Source of the DNA: Silurus meridionalis
Lineage: Eukaryota > Chordata > Actinopteri > Siluriformes > Siluridae
Direction of reading: 5' to 3'
Length of the DNA stretch: 64,000 nucleotides
Assembly (NCBI RefSeq): GCF_014805685.1
Contig: NC_060890.1
Coordinates: forward strand, 24,146,000-24,209,999
How positions within the stretch are numbered: position 1 is the stretch's first letter; every line of letters begins with the position of its first letter. Below are positions 49,797 through 61,202 of this stretch, piece after piece. The position numbers and the translations under genes were made by a program. The notes beneath the pieces were generated by a model. The model had not been told where the DNA came from. It searched no databases and worked only from the letters and a program-made list of their open reading frames with translations.

Positions 49797-50490
49797 TTCT
49801 CATTCTCGTCTAGCCCTCAGTGTCCCCTTCGTTGATCGCATTTCCTTCTCCTCCATCTCACAGCCAACTTGTGGAGCATAGGCACCGATGACATTTATCA
49901 TCATCCCTTCAACTTCCACCTTCACGATCATCACCCTATCAGAAACTCTCTTCACCTCCACTACACTCTTACTGTACTCTTCCTTCAGAATCCCCCCTAC
50001 ACCATTTCTCTTTCCATCCACACCATGATAGAACAGTTTAAACCCACCTCCAATGTTCCTGGCCTTACTCCCTTTCCACTTGGTCTCCTGAACACACAGC
50101 ATATCTACCTTTCTCCTCTCCATCATATCAGCTACCTCTCTCCCTTTACCCATCATAGTACCAACATTTAAAGTACCAACCCGAACCTCCACTCTCCTAC
50201 ACTGCTCCTTTCCCTGCCGTCTCTGTAGACGTCTTCCTCCTCTCCTTCTCCTCCTTCGGCCAACAGTAGCCCAATTTCCACCGGTACCCTGTCGGCTAAC
50301 GATACCTGTGGCGGTTGTTGTTAACCTGGGTCTTGACCGATCCGGTATGAAATTCTCATTTGTGATCCGCATATTTGATTTGGCTCATGTTTTTACGCTG
50401 GATGCCCTTCCTAACGCAACCCTCCCCATTTACCCGGGCTTGGGACCGCCACTAAGAGTGCACTGGCTTGTGCAACCATAATGGCTGGGT
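49797..50490 (-). pseudogene. RTE-type LINE 5' end with open endonuclease fragment
   Basis: The minus frame 50372-49800 is open for 190 codons. It has an arginine-rich leader (GRRRRRRGGRRLQRRQ), then APE-endonuclease blocks VRVGTLNVGTMMGKGREVAD, VDMLCVQETKWKGSKARN (QETKW, with the catalytic glutamate), KLFYHGVDGKRNGVGGIL and NVIGAYAPQVG. It then runs into unrelated sequence. It starts at 50490 with the same lead as 40145 and, like that copy, stops after the endonuclease. Reverse transcriptase is absent. Confidence 0.88.
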
Positions 50491-51545
50491 TAAATGCATG
50501 ATTTCTCTATAGTTTTAAAATCATTGTATATCTGTCAAATAATTTAACAATAAAAAAGGCATTTCACTTCCCATATAAAAAGTAAGATCTACAATGCCTT
50601 CCGGAATATATCATTATTATACAAAAGTTTTCTTACATTAAGCATATTAAAATTATTACCCATTTTAAGGAATATTATTTTTTTGGTTGCCATTCTGACA
50701 GGTATTTAATGAAATACTCTCCACATGCTCAGAAGCAGAAATAATCTGTGGCTTTGAGCTTAACAATTTAACAATGTCGGGAAAAAAAAGGATTTAATGG
50801 TCATGAGCATGAATCAGAATCGGAAAGGTTCATTTCCAGGGCAGACAATTAAAAGACAGCGGTTTCGCTCCCGGATCCTTTAGCAGATATGTGAAGGAAA
50901 AAGAGGACTGGTGACACTGACAAGGTATGAAAGGGATTTTGAGAAATATTACACAAAGAAGATTTTACATTCTTCGAAACATTTTCTACGAAAAAGAAAT
51001 AAGAAAGCATGCCAATCCGGACGTTTTTTTTGCCACAAGACAGGAAACCCTGTTCGTTGTTGAGTTAGCATCAGAATCCATACATGATACTCTCAGGAAT
51101 TGTCTCAGAGCCATATTGTAGCTCGATTCCTGATGCCATGTGATTGAGAGCTTCTGATGTACTGACATTCTGAATTATTAACAAACCTACAATGGCACAT
51201 TCCTCCTGTGGTGTCGTATGTGGAACAGAGAAGGAATCTGATGTGAGATCAGGGCAGCATGTCGCCCTCAAAGCCTTTCTGTTCATTCAGCCTGGAGAGT
51301 ATTGTTATTTTCAGAAGGGGGAAGAGTGAGAGTGCAAATCTACCTTGTGGTAGCTTATTATTATTATTATTTCTTTTAAAGAGCATTGAATACAATGTCC
51401 AAGAGTTGAACTGTCAACCTAAATATTTAATATGCAACATCCATGTTGCTTCCAAAAGTGTTAGCACTGCAAAACAAATTACAGACTGAATCAACCCAGC
51501 TTTTTTTATGTATTATTTATTTATTTATTTATTTGTTTGTTTTTT

Positions 51546-51550
<5 letters not shown>
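50491..51550. other. Low-repeat stretch, possible regulatory DNA
   Basis: No gene or repeat family recognised in about 1 kb. 50720-51300 has moderately balanced composition and could be conserved non-coding DNA. Confidence 0.3.

Positions 51551-51589
<39 letters not shown>
51551..51589. repeat. (TA)n microsatellite
   Basis: About 19 units. Confidence 0.95.
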
Positions 51590-51592
<3 letters not shown>

Positions 51593-51899
51593 CTGAAGTA
51601 AAAATCATCATTACTTTCAGGTTCTTGTATGTTGCGTTCATTCATATATTCGATTTTTTTATTAAACGAAAAACAAATAAGGAAATAAAGTGACAGGAAA
51701 TTGGAGTTCCATACATTCTTAATGTCAACATTTTCATTGCAGAACACCTCACCCTGGCCCTTACTGCCCTACCCCATATTGCACCATGTTCTACTAAATT
51801 GTCTGCGGTTTCTGAAAATGCTGCTCTAGTTTGTATCATATAATTTAGCATTTCTTCAAATGTCTCCAAAGTGGACTTTTCCTCCTAAAAGACCTTCTC

Positions 51900-52231
51900 C
51901 TTTTTTCACCTGCTCCCATTAGGGGTCCCACAGAGAATCAATACCTCTCCATATTTCTCTGTCCTCTACATCTGACTCATTCAAACCAATCACCTGCATG
52001 TCTTTCATCATCACATCCATAAACCTCTTCCTTAGCCTTTCTGTTTTCATTCTTCCTGGCAGCTCCATCCTCAGCATTCTTTTACCTCTTTATATACCCC
52101 ATATCCATCCTCTGTACATGTCCAGACTGTCTCAATCCTGTCTTTCTTACCTTGTTTTCAAAATCTCCTACCTCCACTGTCCCCCTAAAGTCCTGTTCAT
52201 CCTTCTATCTTTCAATGAAAATTTCAGCATC
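51900..52231 (-). mobile_element. RTE-type LINE 3' end, truncated
   Basis: In sense orientation it begins ATGCTGAAATTTTCATTGAA at 52230 and ends GACCCCTAATGGGAGCAGG near 51915, parallel to 32145-32460. Diverged and with stops. Confidence 0.75.
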
Positions 52232-52283
52232 TAGGGTTAGGGTTAGGATTAGGATTAGGGTTAGGATTAGGGTTAGTGTTAGC
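52232..52283. repeat. Interstitial telomeric repeat (TTAGGG)n
   Basis: Eight consecutive hexamers, four or five exact TAGGGT and the rest one-base variants (TAGGAT, TAGTGT). They abut the 5' truncation point of the RTE fragment. Confidence 0.9.
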
Positions 52284-52690
52284 TCGGCTAGCTCCGCCTG
52301 CTGTAATTTTGTCAATGATATTGTGATATAAACTTTCCCTTTTTCCCTTTTACTCTTTTTTTTTACCCTTTTCCCTTTTACCTTTTTACCCTTTTATTTT
52401 CCATTCAATCATTATCCCTCCTGCAAATTGCCTTTGACTTCCAGGTTAGGATTGGATGATTAGATTGGAAATTGTGCGGATTTTATCGCATTGATCCGAT
52501 TTGGTTCTGCTAAATTGTGATGACTAGACTTTGTGTGATTAACAAATAGAGAAAATAAATGTGTCATTTTGTTTTTTGTGTGTGACTCAGAAACAATAAT
52601 AAGCCGCTTTCACCTTTTTCTGCTTAAATAAAAAAAGGACAAAGGTGTGATAATTCACATTTTGTTTTTCTATTGCGAATCAAAATACCA

Positions 52691-53520
52691 ATGAAAGCAA
52701 CCCACACAAACTTTTTTTACAATGCCTATTCAAAGTAAAGCCAATTCTAAGGGCATTAACACTTCTGAGATTTTTCTTGTAATGTCTAGCAAGATTGGAG
52801 AAAAAAAAAAAAAAGAATGTTTCATACTGCTTTACTGTTTTTTTGTGTTTTACTGTGCAAGTTTTCAGAAGGATTTAAAGCTAGAAGCTGACACAATCCT
52901 GGCAAATTGCTTATTTAGTTCTTTTGTGCTTTGGATGTTTGTGTGTTTTCAGTTTCTTACTGAAAGTTCTGTCTCTGGCCAAGTCAGAACCCCTGGCAGA
53001 GGCAACCAGATACTAAGTTGTTATTGAAAGCAGTTATTTTATAAACAGGCCAAGAATTTTTTTTTAATAGGATATGTATTTACAAGATTTGCAAAAGATT
53101 GCTTTCCGTTATTATAAAAATTTTGCACAGTAGTCCAATTTTTTTGGGATTGGGGTTTTATATATACATTCTAGAGAAAGATATGTATTTATAAAACCCC
53201 AATTCCAAAAAAGTTGGGCTACTGTGCAAAATGTATATACAAACCAGGTTAATGTCCACCACATGATCATGATTTCATGCATAAGGAATAAAACCCCAGA
53301 GCATTATCAATTCCCCGAGCATCAACAATTGAACAGTATATGACTGCTCTTTTGATTTCATTTATTTCTATTGTCATTCTTAATGCATGTGTGTTATAAG
53401 GGAGGGAAAAATGACTAATTCTTATAGACATGTCCTCATACAAAGAGAACGATTTGTGCAGTACAAAGTATTACTCCATTCAGGGATAAATTCAATTCAT
53501 CGTTAGAAAGAGAAAAAAAA
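52691..53520. other. Intergenic, containing an inverted pair of transposon ends
   Basis: No gene. The family C Tc1 ends at 53060-53260 are listed below. Confidence 0.5.
53060..53262. mobile_element. Two Tc1-like family C ends, back to back
   Basis: A right end (TTGGGATTGGGGTTTTAT, ending about 53162) and a left end (ATAAAACCCCAATTCC, starting about 53196) face each other across about 20-30 bp. Together they make a 47-bp near-perfect inverted repeat. Confidence 0.8.
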
Positions 53521-53765
53521 CAGCTGTTTTTCTGTTTGCTCTTTCAGCTTCATAAAACATTAGATGAGTACAGAGCATTCAGTAGGTCCCTCTGACATGC
53601 TGACACTAATCGAAATGTAAAAGCTCACACAGCTAAACTGTATGATGAGGGACCCCCTGACCTTGACCTGGAGCACCTGAACTGGAATTTCATTTTGCAT
53701 TTCTCTTTCATAGAATCCAGACAATTGCAATTTGTCACATTGGGTGACAGTCACACTGTTCTTAG
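53521..53765. other. Possible conserved non-coding element
   Basis: Repeat-free block with a nuclear-receptor-like TGACCTTGACC at 53658-53668 and a GACAATTGCAATTTGTC palindromic core near 53722. Conservation untested. Confidence 0.25.
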
Positions 53766-53772
53766 GTCAGGA

Positions 53773-53775
<3 letters not shown>

Positions 53776-53836
<61 letters not shown>
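53776..53836. repeat. (GA)n microsatellite
   Basis: About 30 units with one ATG interruption. Confidence 0.95.
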
Positions 53837-53838
<2 letters not shown>

Positions 53839-53934
53839 CTTGTAATTATGTGGCTGTAACACTGACTTAATTGTGCTTCAAGTGCATATGATAGATTAAA
53901 AAAAAGAAATTATAGACACAATGAATCTACAAAT

Positions 53935-54160
53935 TTAATTCCATTCAATATTATTTGTATAGCATTTTCAATAATGCACATTGCAGCCAAAGCAGCTTTA
54001 CAGAATGAAATAGAATAAGAATATAAATGTTAACATCATGAATTAGGATACTGTATTATATATACTGTAGTGAGCCAGTAGGAATAATGTCAAGGCAAAA
54101 CTCCCTGAGATGATATGAGGAAGAAACCTGAAGAGAAACCAGATAAAAAATAAATATGTC
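53935..54160 (-). mobile_element. L2-type LINE tail, diverged
   Basis: TTATTTGTATAGCATTTTCA, AGCAGCTTTACAGAATGAA and AAACTCCCTGAGATGATATG follow the order of family A 3' ends with heavy divergence. Confidence 0.6.
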
Positions 54161-54220
54161 ACCATTGAGGTTATCAACTGTTCACTGATGGACGCATGAT
54201 TGGAGGACTGTTTGTGTCCA

Positions 54221-54250
54221 TTCTAGTTCTAGTTCTAGTTCTAGTTCTAG
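54221..54250. repeat. (TTCTAG)5 hexamer repeat
   Basis: Five perfect hexamers. Confidence 0.9.
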
Positions 54251-54479
54251 CCATTATAAAAAACTGTTCACCTCTTGAAACTGTTTAGGGTTTCCAAATT
54301 TTAACCCTCCGCAGTAACTTTATGGATTCTTAAGCTGGTCAGAAGGAACCATCAAAATAAAATGAAAAATAAAATAAATGACTGTACAACATTTATTAAA
54401 AAATGTCAATGAATAATCATAAATCCAATTCAAACTCAATCTGATTGTGCTTAAAAAATCATCAGCTGCTCCAATTGAC

Positions 54480-54912
54480 TTGTTTGAACATCCCATTCCA
54501 CATGTTGTCCCCATTTGCTCTTCACTCCTCTGGGAAGATGTTCTAGATTTTGGAGTGTGCCTGTGGAGATTTGTGCTTAATCAGCCAAAAGGCTGTTAAT
54601 AAAGTCAGGTACTGATGTACCTGGGGTGCAGTCAGTGTTTACATTCATCCTAAAGGTGTTCAGTAGGGTTGAGATCAGAGCTTTATAACAGGAGATCCTC
54701 CACCCCAACCCATGTAAAACATATCCACATGGAGCTGGCTTTGTGCACAGGGGTATTGTCATGCTGGAACATGTTTGGGTCTCTTAGTTCAAGTGAAAGG
54801 AAAATCTAATGGCACTGCATCCAAATGCAACATTTACAATTGTGTGTCTATAACTTTTTATAACATTTTGGGGAAGAACCACATATGGTTGGAAAAGGCA
54901 GGTATAACAAAA
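54480..54912 (-). mobile_element. Tc1-like family A copy
   Basis: Extends from AACATCCCATTCCACATG to CCACATATGGTTGGAAAAGG. The minus strand keeps the HKASSMWICF-type and DLNPTEHL-type remnants, with stops. Confidence 0.7.
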
Positions 54913-55076
54913 CTTTAAATTTATAGCATTTGGCAGATGCCCTTATTCAGAGTGACTTACAACTGAGCAGAGTTAAGGGCCTTGCTCAGGGGCCCAGCAG
55001 TGGAAGTGAGATTTGAACTTGTGACCTTTCAATCTAAAGTCCAATGAGTTAACCACTGAGCCACCAACTCCCTACA
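54913..55076 (-). mobile_element. SINE with L2-type 3' tail
   Basis: The reverse-oriented head (GGTTAACTCATTGG region, box B reverse AGATTTGAACTTGTGACC) and body (TTAAGGGCCTTGCTCAGGGG) are followed by AGCATTTGGCAGATGCCCTT at 54921. This is the tail shared with the family B L2 copies. Confidence 0.75.
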
Positions 55077-55630
55077 TGTGGGACTTTTGGCCATGTGATT
55101 GAACAACTGAACAATGAAATGAACTTAACTTAAGCTAGGTAATTAAGCTTAAAAAAAAGATTTTCACAGTGATAAAACAATGAGACAGTTAATTATATTG
55201 ATTTATACAACAGTATCGTGGTGTATTTAATGATGAAATCTGGTGTATTGCTTGTTGTATTTGATGATTATTTTTTTAACCTTTCAAAATAGTTCACAAC
55301 GTAGAATTAAACGAATAATTCGTGTACAATTCGTGGAAGAAAAGTATATTTTAAAAAAAGCATTACAAGAAAAGCAGAAATATTTGAAGAGAAAACTCAT
55401 AATGGCTTAATATTCAAAATATTCTAAAATGTTTAAAGAAGAAAGTAACAGAAAAGGAATCAGAAATAAATACTTTTTATTCGTACATCCACTTGGACTC
55501 CACTGTGCAAGACATTGTGCAAGACATCTCCCCCCCCCAAAAAAAAAAAAAAATTGCCTTGGAAAGAACTTGCTGCTTTGTTGAAGGATAAATTGAAGGG
55601 AATTGAAGTATTTCAATGGTTACAGCTGCA
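55077..55630. other. AT-rich sequence, nothing recognised
   Basis: No feature assigned. A C/A homopolymer step lies at 55531-55553. Confidence 0.5.
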
Positions 55631-55865
55631 ACTTCACTGCACTAATCGAGCAACGCATTATGGAATGGAATATAGACTAGCTATATGACTTCGTTTGATT
55701 GTATGAGTCCATACTGCATGCTGTAATTGATGTAATGCTTGACGGCCAAGCACGCTTGAATTCCCCTCCATCGAGATCGCTAATTGCGATCGCTATTCAT
55801 CTAACACAACCATTCTGAATTGCACACAGATGCAACCATCGTTAGCCTTGAAGGTGACCACTTCC
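55631..55865. other. Possible conserved non-coding element
   Basis: Repeat-free block with compact transcription-factor-like words: a GCGATCGC core (55786) preceded by ATCGCTAATTGCGATCG, TAATTGATGTAATGC and an E-box-like CAGCTG at 55623. The composition differs from the AT-rich flanks. Confidence 0.3.
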
Positions 55866-56037
55866 TGTGATTTCTCCTTTTAAAAAATCCTCTACATACC
55901 TCAGTTTTACACAGAAATATTACATGCAATTTTTTGTTGTGATATTCTTTCTTAATCTTTCTCATAATCTTTTTTATTTTTTTCTAAGCATCATGTTCAT
56001 ATGTTTCATGTTTTATATGTTTCATTATGTTTTATCG

Positions 56038-56497
56038 CATTCCACATTTAGTCTCGATACTCTTACAGTTCCCTCCACTCTTCTGGGAAGATGTTCCACT
56101 ATATTTTGCAGTTTGCTTGTGGACATTTGTGTCTATCAGCCACTAGGGTGTTAGTAAAGTCAGGTACTGATGTAGGTGAGGAGGTGAGGAGGCCTGGGAT
56201 GCAGTCAGTGTTTACATTCATCCCACAGATGTTCAGTAAAGTTGAACTCTATATCAGGCTACTCAGGATCTTCCTCTCCAGATCATGTAAAACATGTCTT
56301 CCTAGAGCTGGCTTTGTGCACAGGGGAATTTCATGCTGGAACAGGTTTGGGTTTCTAAGTTCAAGTGAATGCAAAATTGTATTATCCAAAGACGTCCTGT
56401 ACAATTGAGTGCCTCAAATTTTGTGATAACAGTTTAGAGAAGATATACATTTTCAGGAAAAGTCAAGTGACCTTACTTTTGTCCATATAGTGTATCA
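56038..56497 (-). mobile_element. Tc1-like family A copy
   Basis: CTCTTCTGGGAAGATGTTCC through GGCTTTGTGCACAGGGGAAT to ACTTTTGTCCATATAGTG, the full family order. Confidence 0.7.
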
Positions 56498-56800
56498 AAA
56501 CGTTACTCAGTGTATCAAAAATACTCATCAGCAGGTAAACTGATGCCTTGGAGATAAAACAGTGTTGTGTCATGACAGCTTATACAGATGCAAGTGCAGT
56601 GTTGAATGACATAATGGCAAACAAATCCAAAACATGAAGGTCGAATACAAATGGAAACAACATGAACTAAGCAAAACCAGAGACGAACAAAAAAAATACA
56701 AAGATCAAAACCAGGGAATTAAACAAAGCTGGGTATCAAGCGAGAACCTGAGCAAACAGAGTGTATACTTCTCAAGCAGCCGAATGTTTTAACAAATACA
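56498..56800. other. Intergenic sequence, nothing recognised
   Basis: CAAACATGAAGGTCG and similar words resemble LTR-leader DNA of fish gypsy elements, but nothing can be delimited. Confidence 0.4.
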
Positions 56801-57215
56801 GAAAAGTTAAACTAGAAGACTATTCTTTGAACAGATGAGTCCATTTTGTCTCTAACAGAAGAACTTGTGTAAGATAGAGAGCAAGAGAGAAGATGTGGTC
56901 AGACTGCCTCACCCCACACGTAGATGGAAGCTTAATGGTTTGGGCTTTTTTTGGAGCACGGAAGATTGGAGACTTTTTCTAAGAAAATAAAAGAAACCTA
57001 CACCGCAACCATTTTACTTACAACATACAACAAGACGATGAGGCGAAGTGTACGTCCAAACTCTGTAAGTGTTATTTAGAAAGAAATCCTTCTTCTGGAG
57101 TGATATTTATCATGGAACATCCTGCCCAGTCACTGCACCTAAATCCTGTTGAACTGCTCTGAGATGAACTGCATCACAAAGGAATCTCCATCTATTGAAG
57201 AGCCTCATACAGAAA
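56801..57215 (+). pseudogene. Tc1-like transposase remnant, further lineage
   Basis: Words in order across frames: LMVWAFFGARKIGDFF (56935-56985), QQDDEAK-like (57030), SKLCK-like (57055), SGVIFIMEHPAQSLHLNPVE (57095-57155). The last corresponds to the AQSPDLNPIE catalytic block. The first and third frames are shifted and stops occur. Confidence 0.7.
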
Positions 57216-58500
57216 TCTGATATATAGTAATATATGCAAAACACATATATTGCATTCATGTTCTGATCAAGCCGCGAGTGACTTAAAAGTTCGGAGTAAC
57301 ATTTCAAAACTTTTTTGTTGAGGTTTTTTGAGTTTGTATAATACGTTAAATAATATGTTTGAAAAACTATTTTATTATTGTATTATTCATTTAAAGTAGT
57401 AAATAAAACATATATGACAAGTAATTCTCAATTTTTGTTGAGTTTACAGTACATGTACAATTCCCTTCGAAAAAGGAACCATCAAAAGGAGTCAAAACCT
57501 CGCCATTTTTTGTTACTCATGAGGGGTCATAGAACGTAACCCCCACGAGTATCGAGGTTGCACTGGTGTGTGCATGTTTACTAATTTTTCTAAATTAAAT
57601 GGTCGAAACATTTCATTTTATAACATTTATTGTTAGTTTACAACTGAGTCAAGCAAAGCAAGCAGCAGGTCATAATGCAGTACTTAAATGAATGCAATTG
57701 TTTAAAACCTGTGTGCCAACAAGTAACAGTGGACCAAACACTGCATTTGAGTGATTGTCCCAAATTGGAGTAAAAAATGTGGGAATAATGTCACTCCAAA
57801 AACTCACATAACTAAAAGTAAAAAAAGAGAGAAAACAAGAGACAACAACCCTTTTACAAAGAAATTACATAAGCAAGGTTAAATTTAATAAAAAAAACAA
57901 TACAAAAAACTAATTTTAATTAATATAATAATATTTTATAAATATAATATAATATAATATAATATAAATAATAATATAAAAAATATATATATAATATTAA
58001 CATACTGTATTTAGTAATTGTCCCAACCCGGAGTCAAAAATGCAAAAATGTGGAATGATGTAACACCGATGAGGTTTCTGAAATAATTTTTTGTAATAAA
58101 GTTACAACTCAGCATAAAAATGCAGGTTTCACTTCATGAATACAATATATTTTAACATAAAATCAACCTTTAAATGTAGATAACCTTCGTATACAGTTGA
58201 CGAAGTGTGTTTGTGCAAGGTTTTGGCATATTTGCAAAAGGATATTTCTGGCAAAGGAAAATGACTGTCGAGATGACAAATCATACACATATAATTTACT
58301 TCAATCTGATGCTTAATGGCGACCTTATATCTTACAATGATTCAAGTTACAAACAGATTTATTTTAATGACAAATCCTACAAACGTTTACATTTATTACA
58401 TTTAGGAAAATGTACGTCGAGATGACAAAGCTGTATAAATAACCATAAACAAGTAATCTGTAAAACATGATGCCTGTAGTCAGACAACAATACATTTTAT
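57216..58500. other. AT-rich stretch with a local duplication
   Basis: No gene. ATTGTCCCAAATTGGAGT (57754) and ATTGTCCCAACCCGGAGT (58016) begin two related segments about 260 bp apart. GTCGAGATGACAAA occurs at 58268 and 58416. Confidence 0.5.
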
Positions 58501-59879
58501 AATGAGCAAAGTTACTCTGAATAAATATATATATATATATATACATACGCCCATAACTGCAATCACAGCAATACAAAGATATTTATTAAATCAAGACCGA
58601 TTAAGTCATAAAAATAGTTGATGTTTAAGTCTAAATCATTTATAAATATACAAAAAATCTTACTTTGTAAAATCTCCACATTTCACCCAAATCTTTCTTG
58701 TTGCTGAGTCCGTATTGAAGGAAATATTCCTCTGATGGTTTTTTTTTTTTGGGGGGTTTGTGATCCTAAAGCAGTACAGCTACATTTGCTCCTTACTGAA
58801 GCAACTCACGTTTAGTGAATGTGATTTAATCAGGTTGGTTGCGGACCCATTACATTCACCTGATATATAATAATTATCTTATTGCATTTAACATATATCT
58901 TATTTGAATTGTTTGCTTCTAGAGTCATTTCTCTGCATTTCCTGTACATGGATGCATTTGGCAAATGCACTTTCTTAAACATTTTCTACACTTTCTACGA
59001 GTGAATCAGTGTTAAATAGTTCAATAAGCAAATTCTACATTAACATCTTTGTGACACTGGTTTTCATACTAACTAATTCAATAACTTAACATCAGGAATC
59101 TCATTTTTTTTTGTACATGTATAACGTATATGTATCTTAAATATGTGTGTTTATTTTTTTCACGTTTGTTCATATGCTTTATTATATATGTCTTAAGTAA
59201 CCAATAGATCTACAAATATGTTCATATACTGTATATTTACAAATATTAAGTATTGTTTTATATATGTTCCTATATGGCCATATATCAGATTTCTGTATGG
59301 GTCACTTTACACTTCACAAACACCTTTTCAGCCGATGAGAAGCTAATGTTCTTGTTTAAGATCATGGAATTGAGTTAAGATCTGATCAGGGAGGTTGGAT
59401 GAAATCTGCTTATGCATTGTTGTTGTGCAAAAGGAAAAAAGTTGAAGCTTTTTTTTTTTTTTTTTCATAAGCTGTAGTAAAGCTGCTGTTCTGTCCACAC
59501 TGTTGTAAGCATTAATCAGGATGATAAATGTAGGTCTCTCATGTGGAGAAAAAAGTATTAAAGTTGTGATAGCATGTTCATTGTTTTAGATTATTATGTT
59601 TTATGACTCATCCAACAGACGTCATTACTTCTGCAGAATGGAGAAAGTATGAATGTGTGAATTGCTATGCAACTCTGGGGATATGCACATAAGAACGGCT
59701 CTGAAAATAGATTATACAGTAGGTGGTATATTAATTCATATTGTAGCATTTTAAAATTCCCAATTCTGATTGATTTATGAGGTGGTAATGGATTCAATTC
59801 CTCTGGTGCTGCCAAACCATTGGTGGCTATTGGGGTCTAGAGTCTTCTTATCTTAAAAAAAAAAAAGGTGTGCTGTGCT
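58501..59879. other. AT-rich sequence, nothing recognised
   Basis: Includes a short (TA)n at 58527-58541 and T-runs. No feature assigned. Confidence 0.5.
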
Positions 59880-61005
59880 CTTTGACAACAACACCTTGGC
59901 AGCAGATCCTTTAAGTCCTATAAGTTATAGGGTGGAGCTTCTATGGATTGGACTTGTATATCCAGGACATCCCACAGAAAGTGAATTAGATTGAGGTTTA
60001 TGGAATTTCGAGGTCAACATCTTGAACCACCTCAAACCAAAAACAATATGGTGCAGTCTGGATTCAGCATTATCCTGGTGAAAGATGACACCACCATGAT
60101 GGAATACTGTTGCCATGAAAAGGTGTAAATTGATCTGCAAAAATACATAGGAAGGTGGTAGATAACATCGAAGTTAAATGCACATGAATGCCAGGGCCCA
60201 AGCAGAAAATCACCCAGAACATCAAAAATCAATGCACACACAACGGGTTGTCCATGTGATACAAAAGGAAAACATGATATATCAGACCAGGGCCCAAAAA
60301 TTCCCAGCAGAACATCATTTAGAACATCATTCTTTCTTTCTTTAGATATATCCCAGCTTGCTCAGAAGCTGGGTTTAGACTGCAGAGTCGGCCATGATAC
60401 AGTGCCCCTGGAGCACAGAGGGTTACTCAAGGGCCCAAGAGTAGCAGCTTGAACCCTTTACCTTCTGAACAGTAACCCAGCACCTTAACCACCGAACTAC
60501 CACTCCACCACAAAGTGTAGGTGCTTTTATAGTATACTGAATGGACACTCTGAATCCTTTGCAGCTCTACATTCTCACATTCAGCGAGCTGTAATGCACT
60601 GTGTTCTCACACTGTTCTATCATAGCTAGCATGAACTTTATCAGCAGTTACAGCTACAGTAGTTTTTCTGTGGTATTGGACGAGATGGAACCACCTTCCC
60701 TTCCCACACACATCAATGAGCCTTGGGTGGTCATGACCATGTCACTGGTTGCTGTTTGTCCTTCCTTTGGCATTAACCACTGCAACAGGGACCTCCTTCG
60801 AAACCTTTAGATTTGGAGATGCTTTGAGCTAGTCTTCCAGCCATTTCGCCCATGTCAATGTATTTTTTTTTTTTTATGCTTGCCCATTTTCCAACATCTC
60901 AACTTTGAGAACTGACTGTTGACTTGCTGCTTAGCATATGCCACCTTTTAACAAGTGTCAATGAAACAAGATCATCAATTTACTTTACTTTTCTTTGTTT
61001 GTTTG
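59880..61005 (-). pseudogene. ISRm11/Tc1-like transposon remnant with SINE inside
   Basis: In plus-strand text the element reads CAACACCTTGGCAGCAGATC, GGACATCCCACAGAAAG, GCATTATCCTGGTGAAAGAT, CATGAATGCCAGGGCCCAAG. After the SINE it resumes with GAGCTGTAATGCACTGTGTT, ATCAATGAGCCTTGGGTGGTC, TTTGGAGATGCTTTGAGC and TGCTTGCCCATTTTCC. These are the successive segments of a transposase gene lying on the minus strand, common in vertebrate genomes, here full of breaks. Confidence 0.65.
60350..60512 (-). mobile_element. SINE, tRNA-derived family, minus
   Basis: Reverse body and head: CCATGATACAGTGCCCCTGG, GGGTTACTCAAGGGCCC, TTGAACCCTTTACCTTCTG (box B, reverse) and CACCTTAACCACCGAACTACC (box A region). 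Confidence 0.7.
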
Positions 61006-61041
61006 TTTTTACTGAATTTCAATTTGGAGCTCTGAACAGTA

Positions 61042-61198
61042 GTGGTTCAGTGGTTCAGGGCTACTAATCATAAATTTGGGGGTGTCAAGCCACAGTATTG
61101 CCAAGTTACCACTGTCAGGCCTTGGGCAAATCTGCTATCTGCTCCAGGGGCAGTGTATCATGCTCTCTGACCCCAGCTTCCTGACTATATATGAAAAC
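61042..61198 (+). mobile_element. SINE, tRNA-derived family, decayed
   Basis: AGTGGTTCAGTGGTTCAGGG (head), GGTGTCAAGCCACAG (eroded box B), GCTCCAGGGGCAGTGTATCA. Confidence 0.6.
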
Positions 61199-61202
61199 TC
61201 AG

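Larger units (their letters stand above)
51725..52690. repeat. Unclassified dispersed repeat (copy 2), interrupted
   Basis: Left part 51725-51890 and right part 52545-52680 match 12990-13190 and 13240-13470. The middle holds an RTE fragment and telomere-like repeats. A minus frame across the left part (51869-51720) reads FEEMLNYMIQTRAAFSETAD, and the other copy shows a decayed version of it (NNMIQTRG-like), so the unit may once have been coding. Confidence 0.5.
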
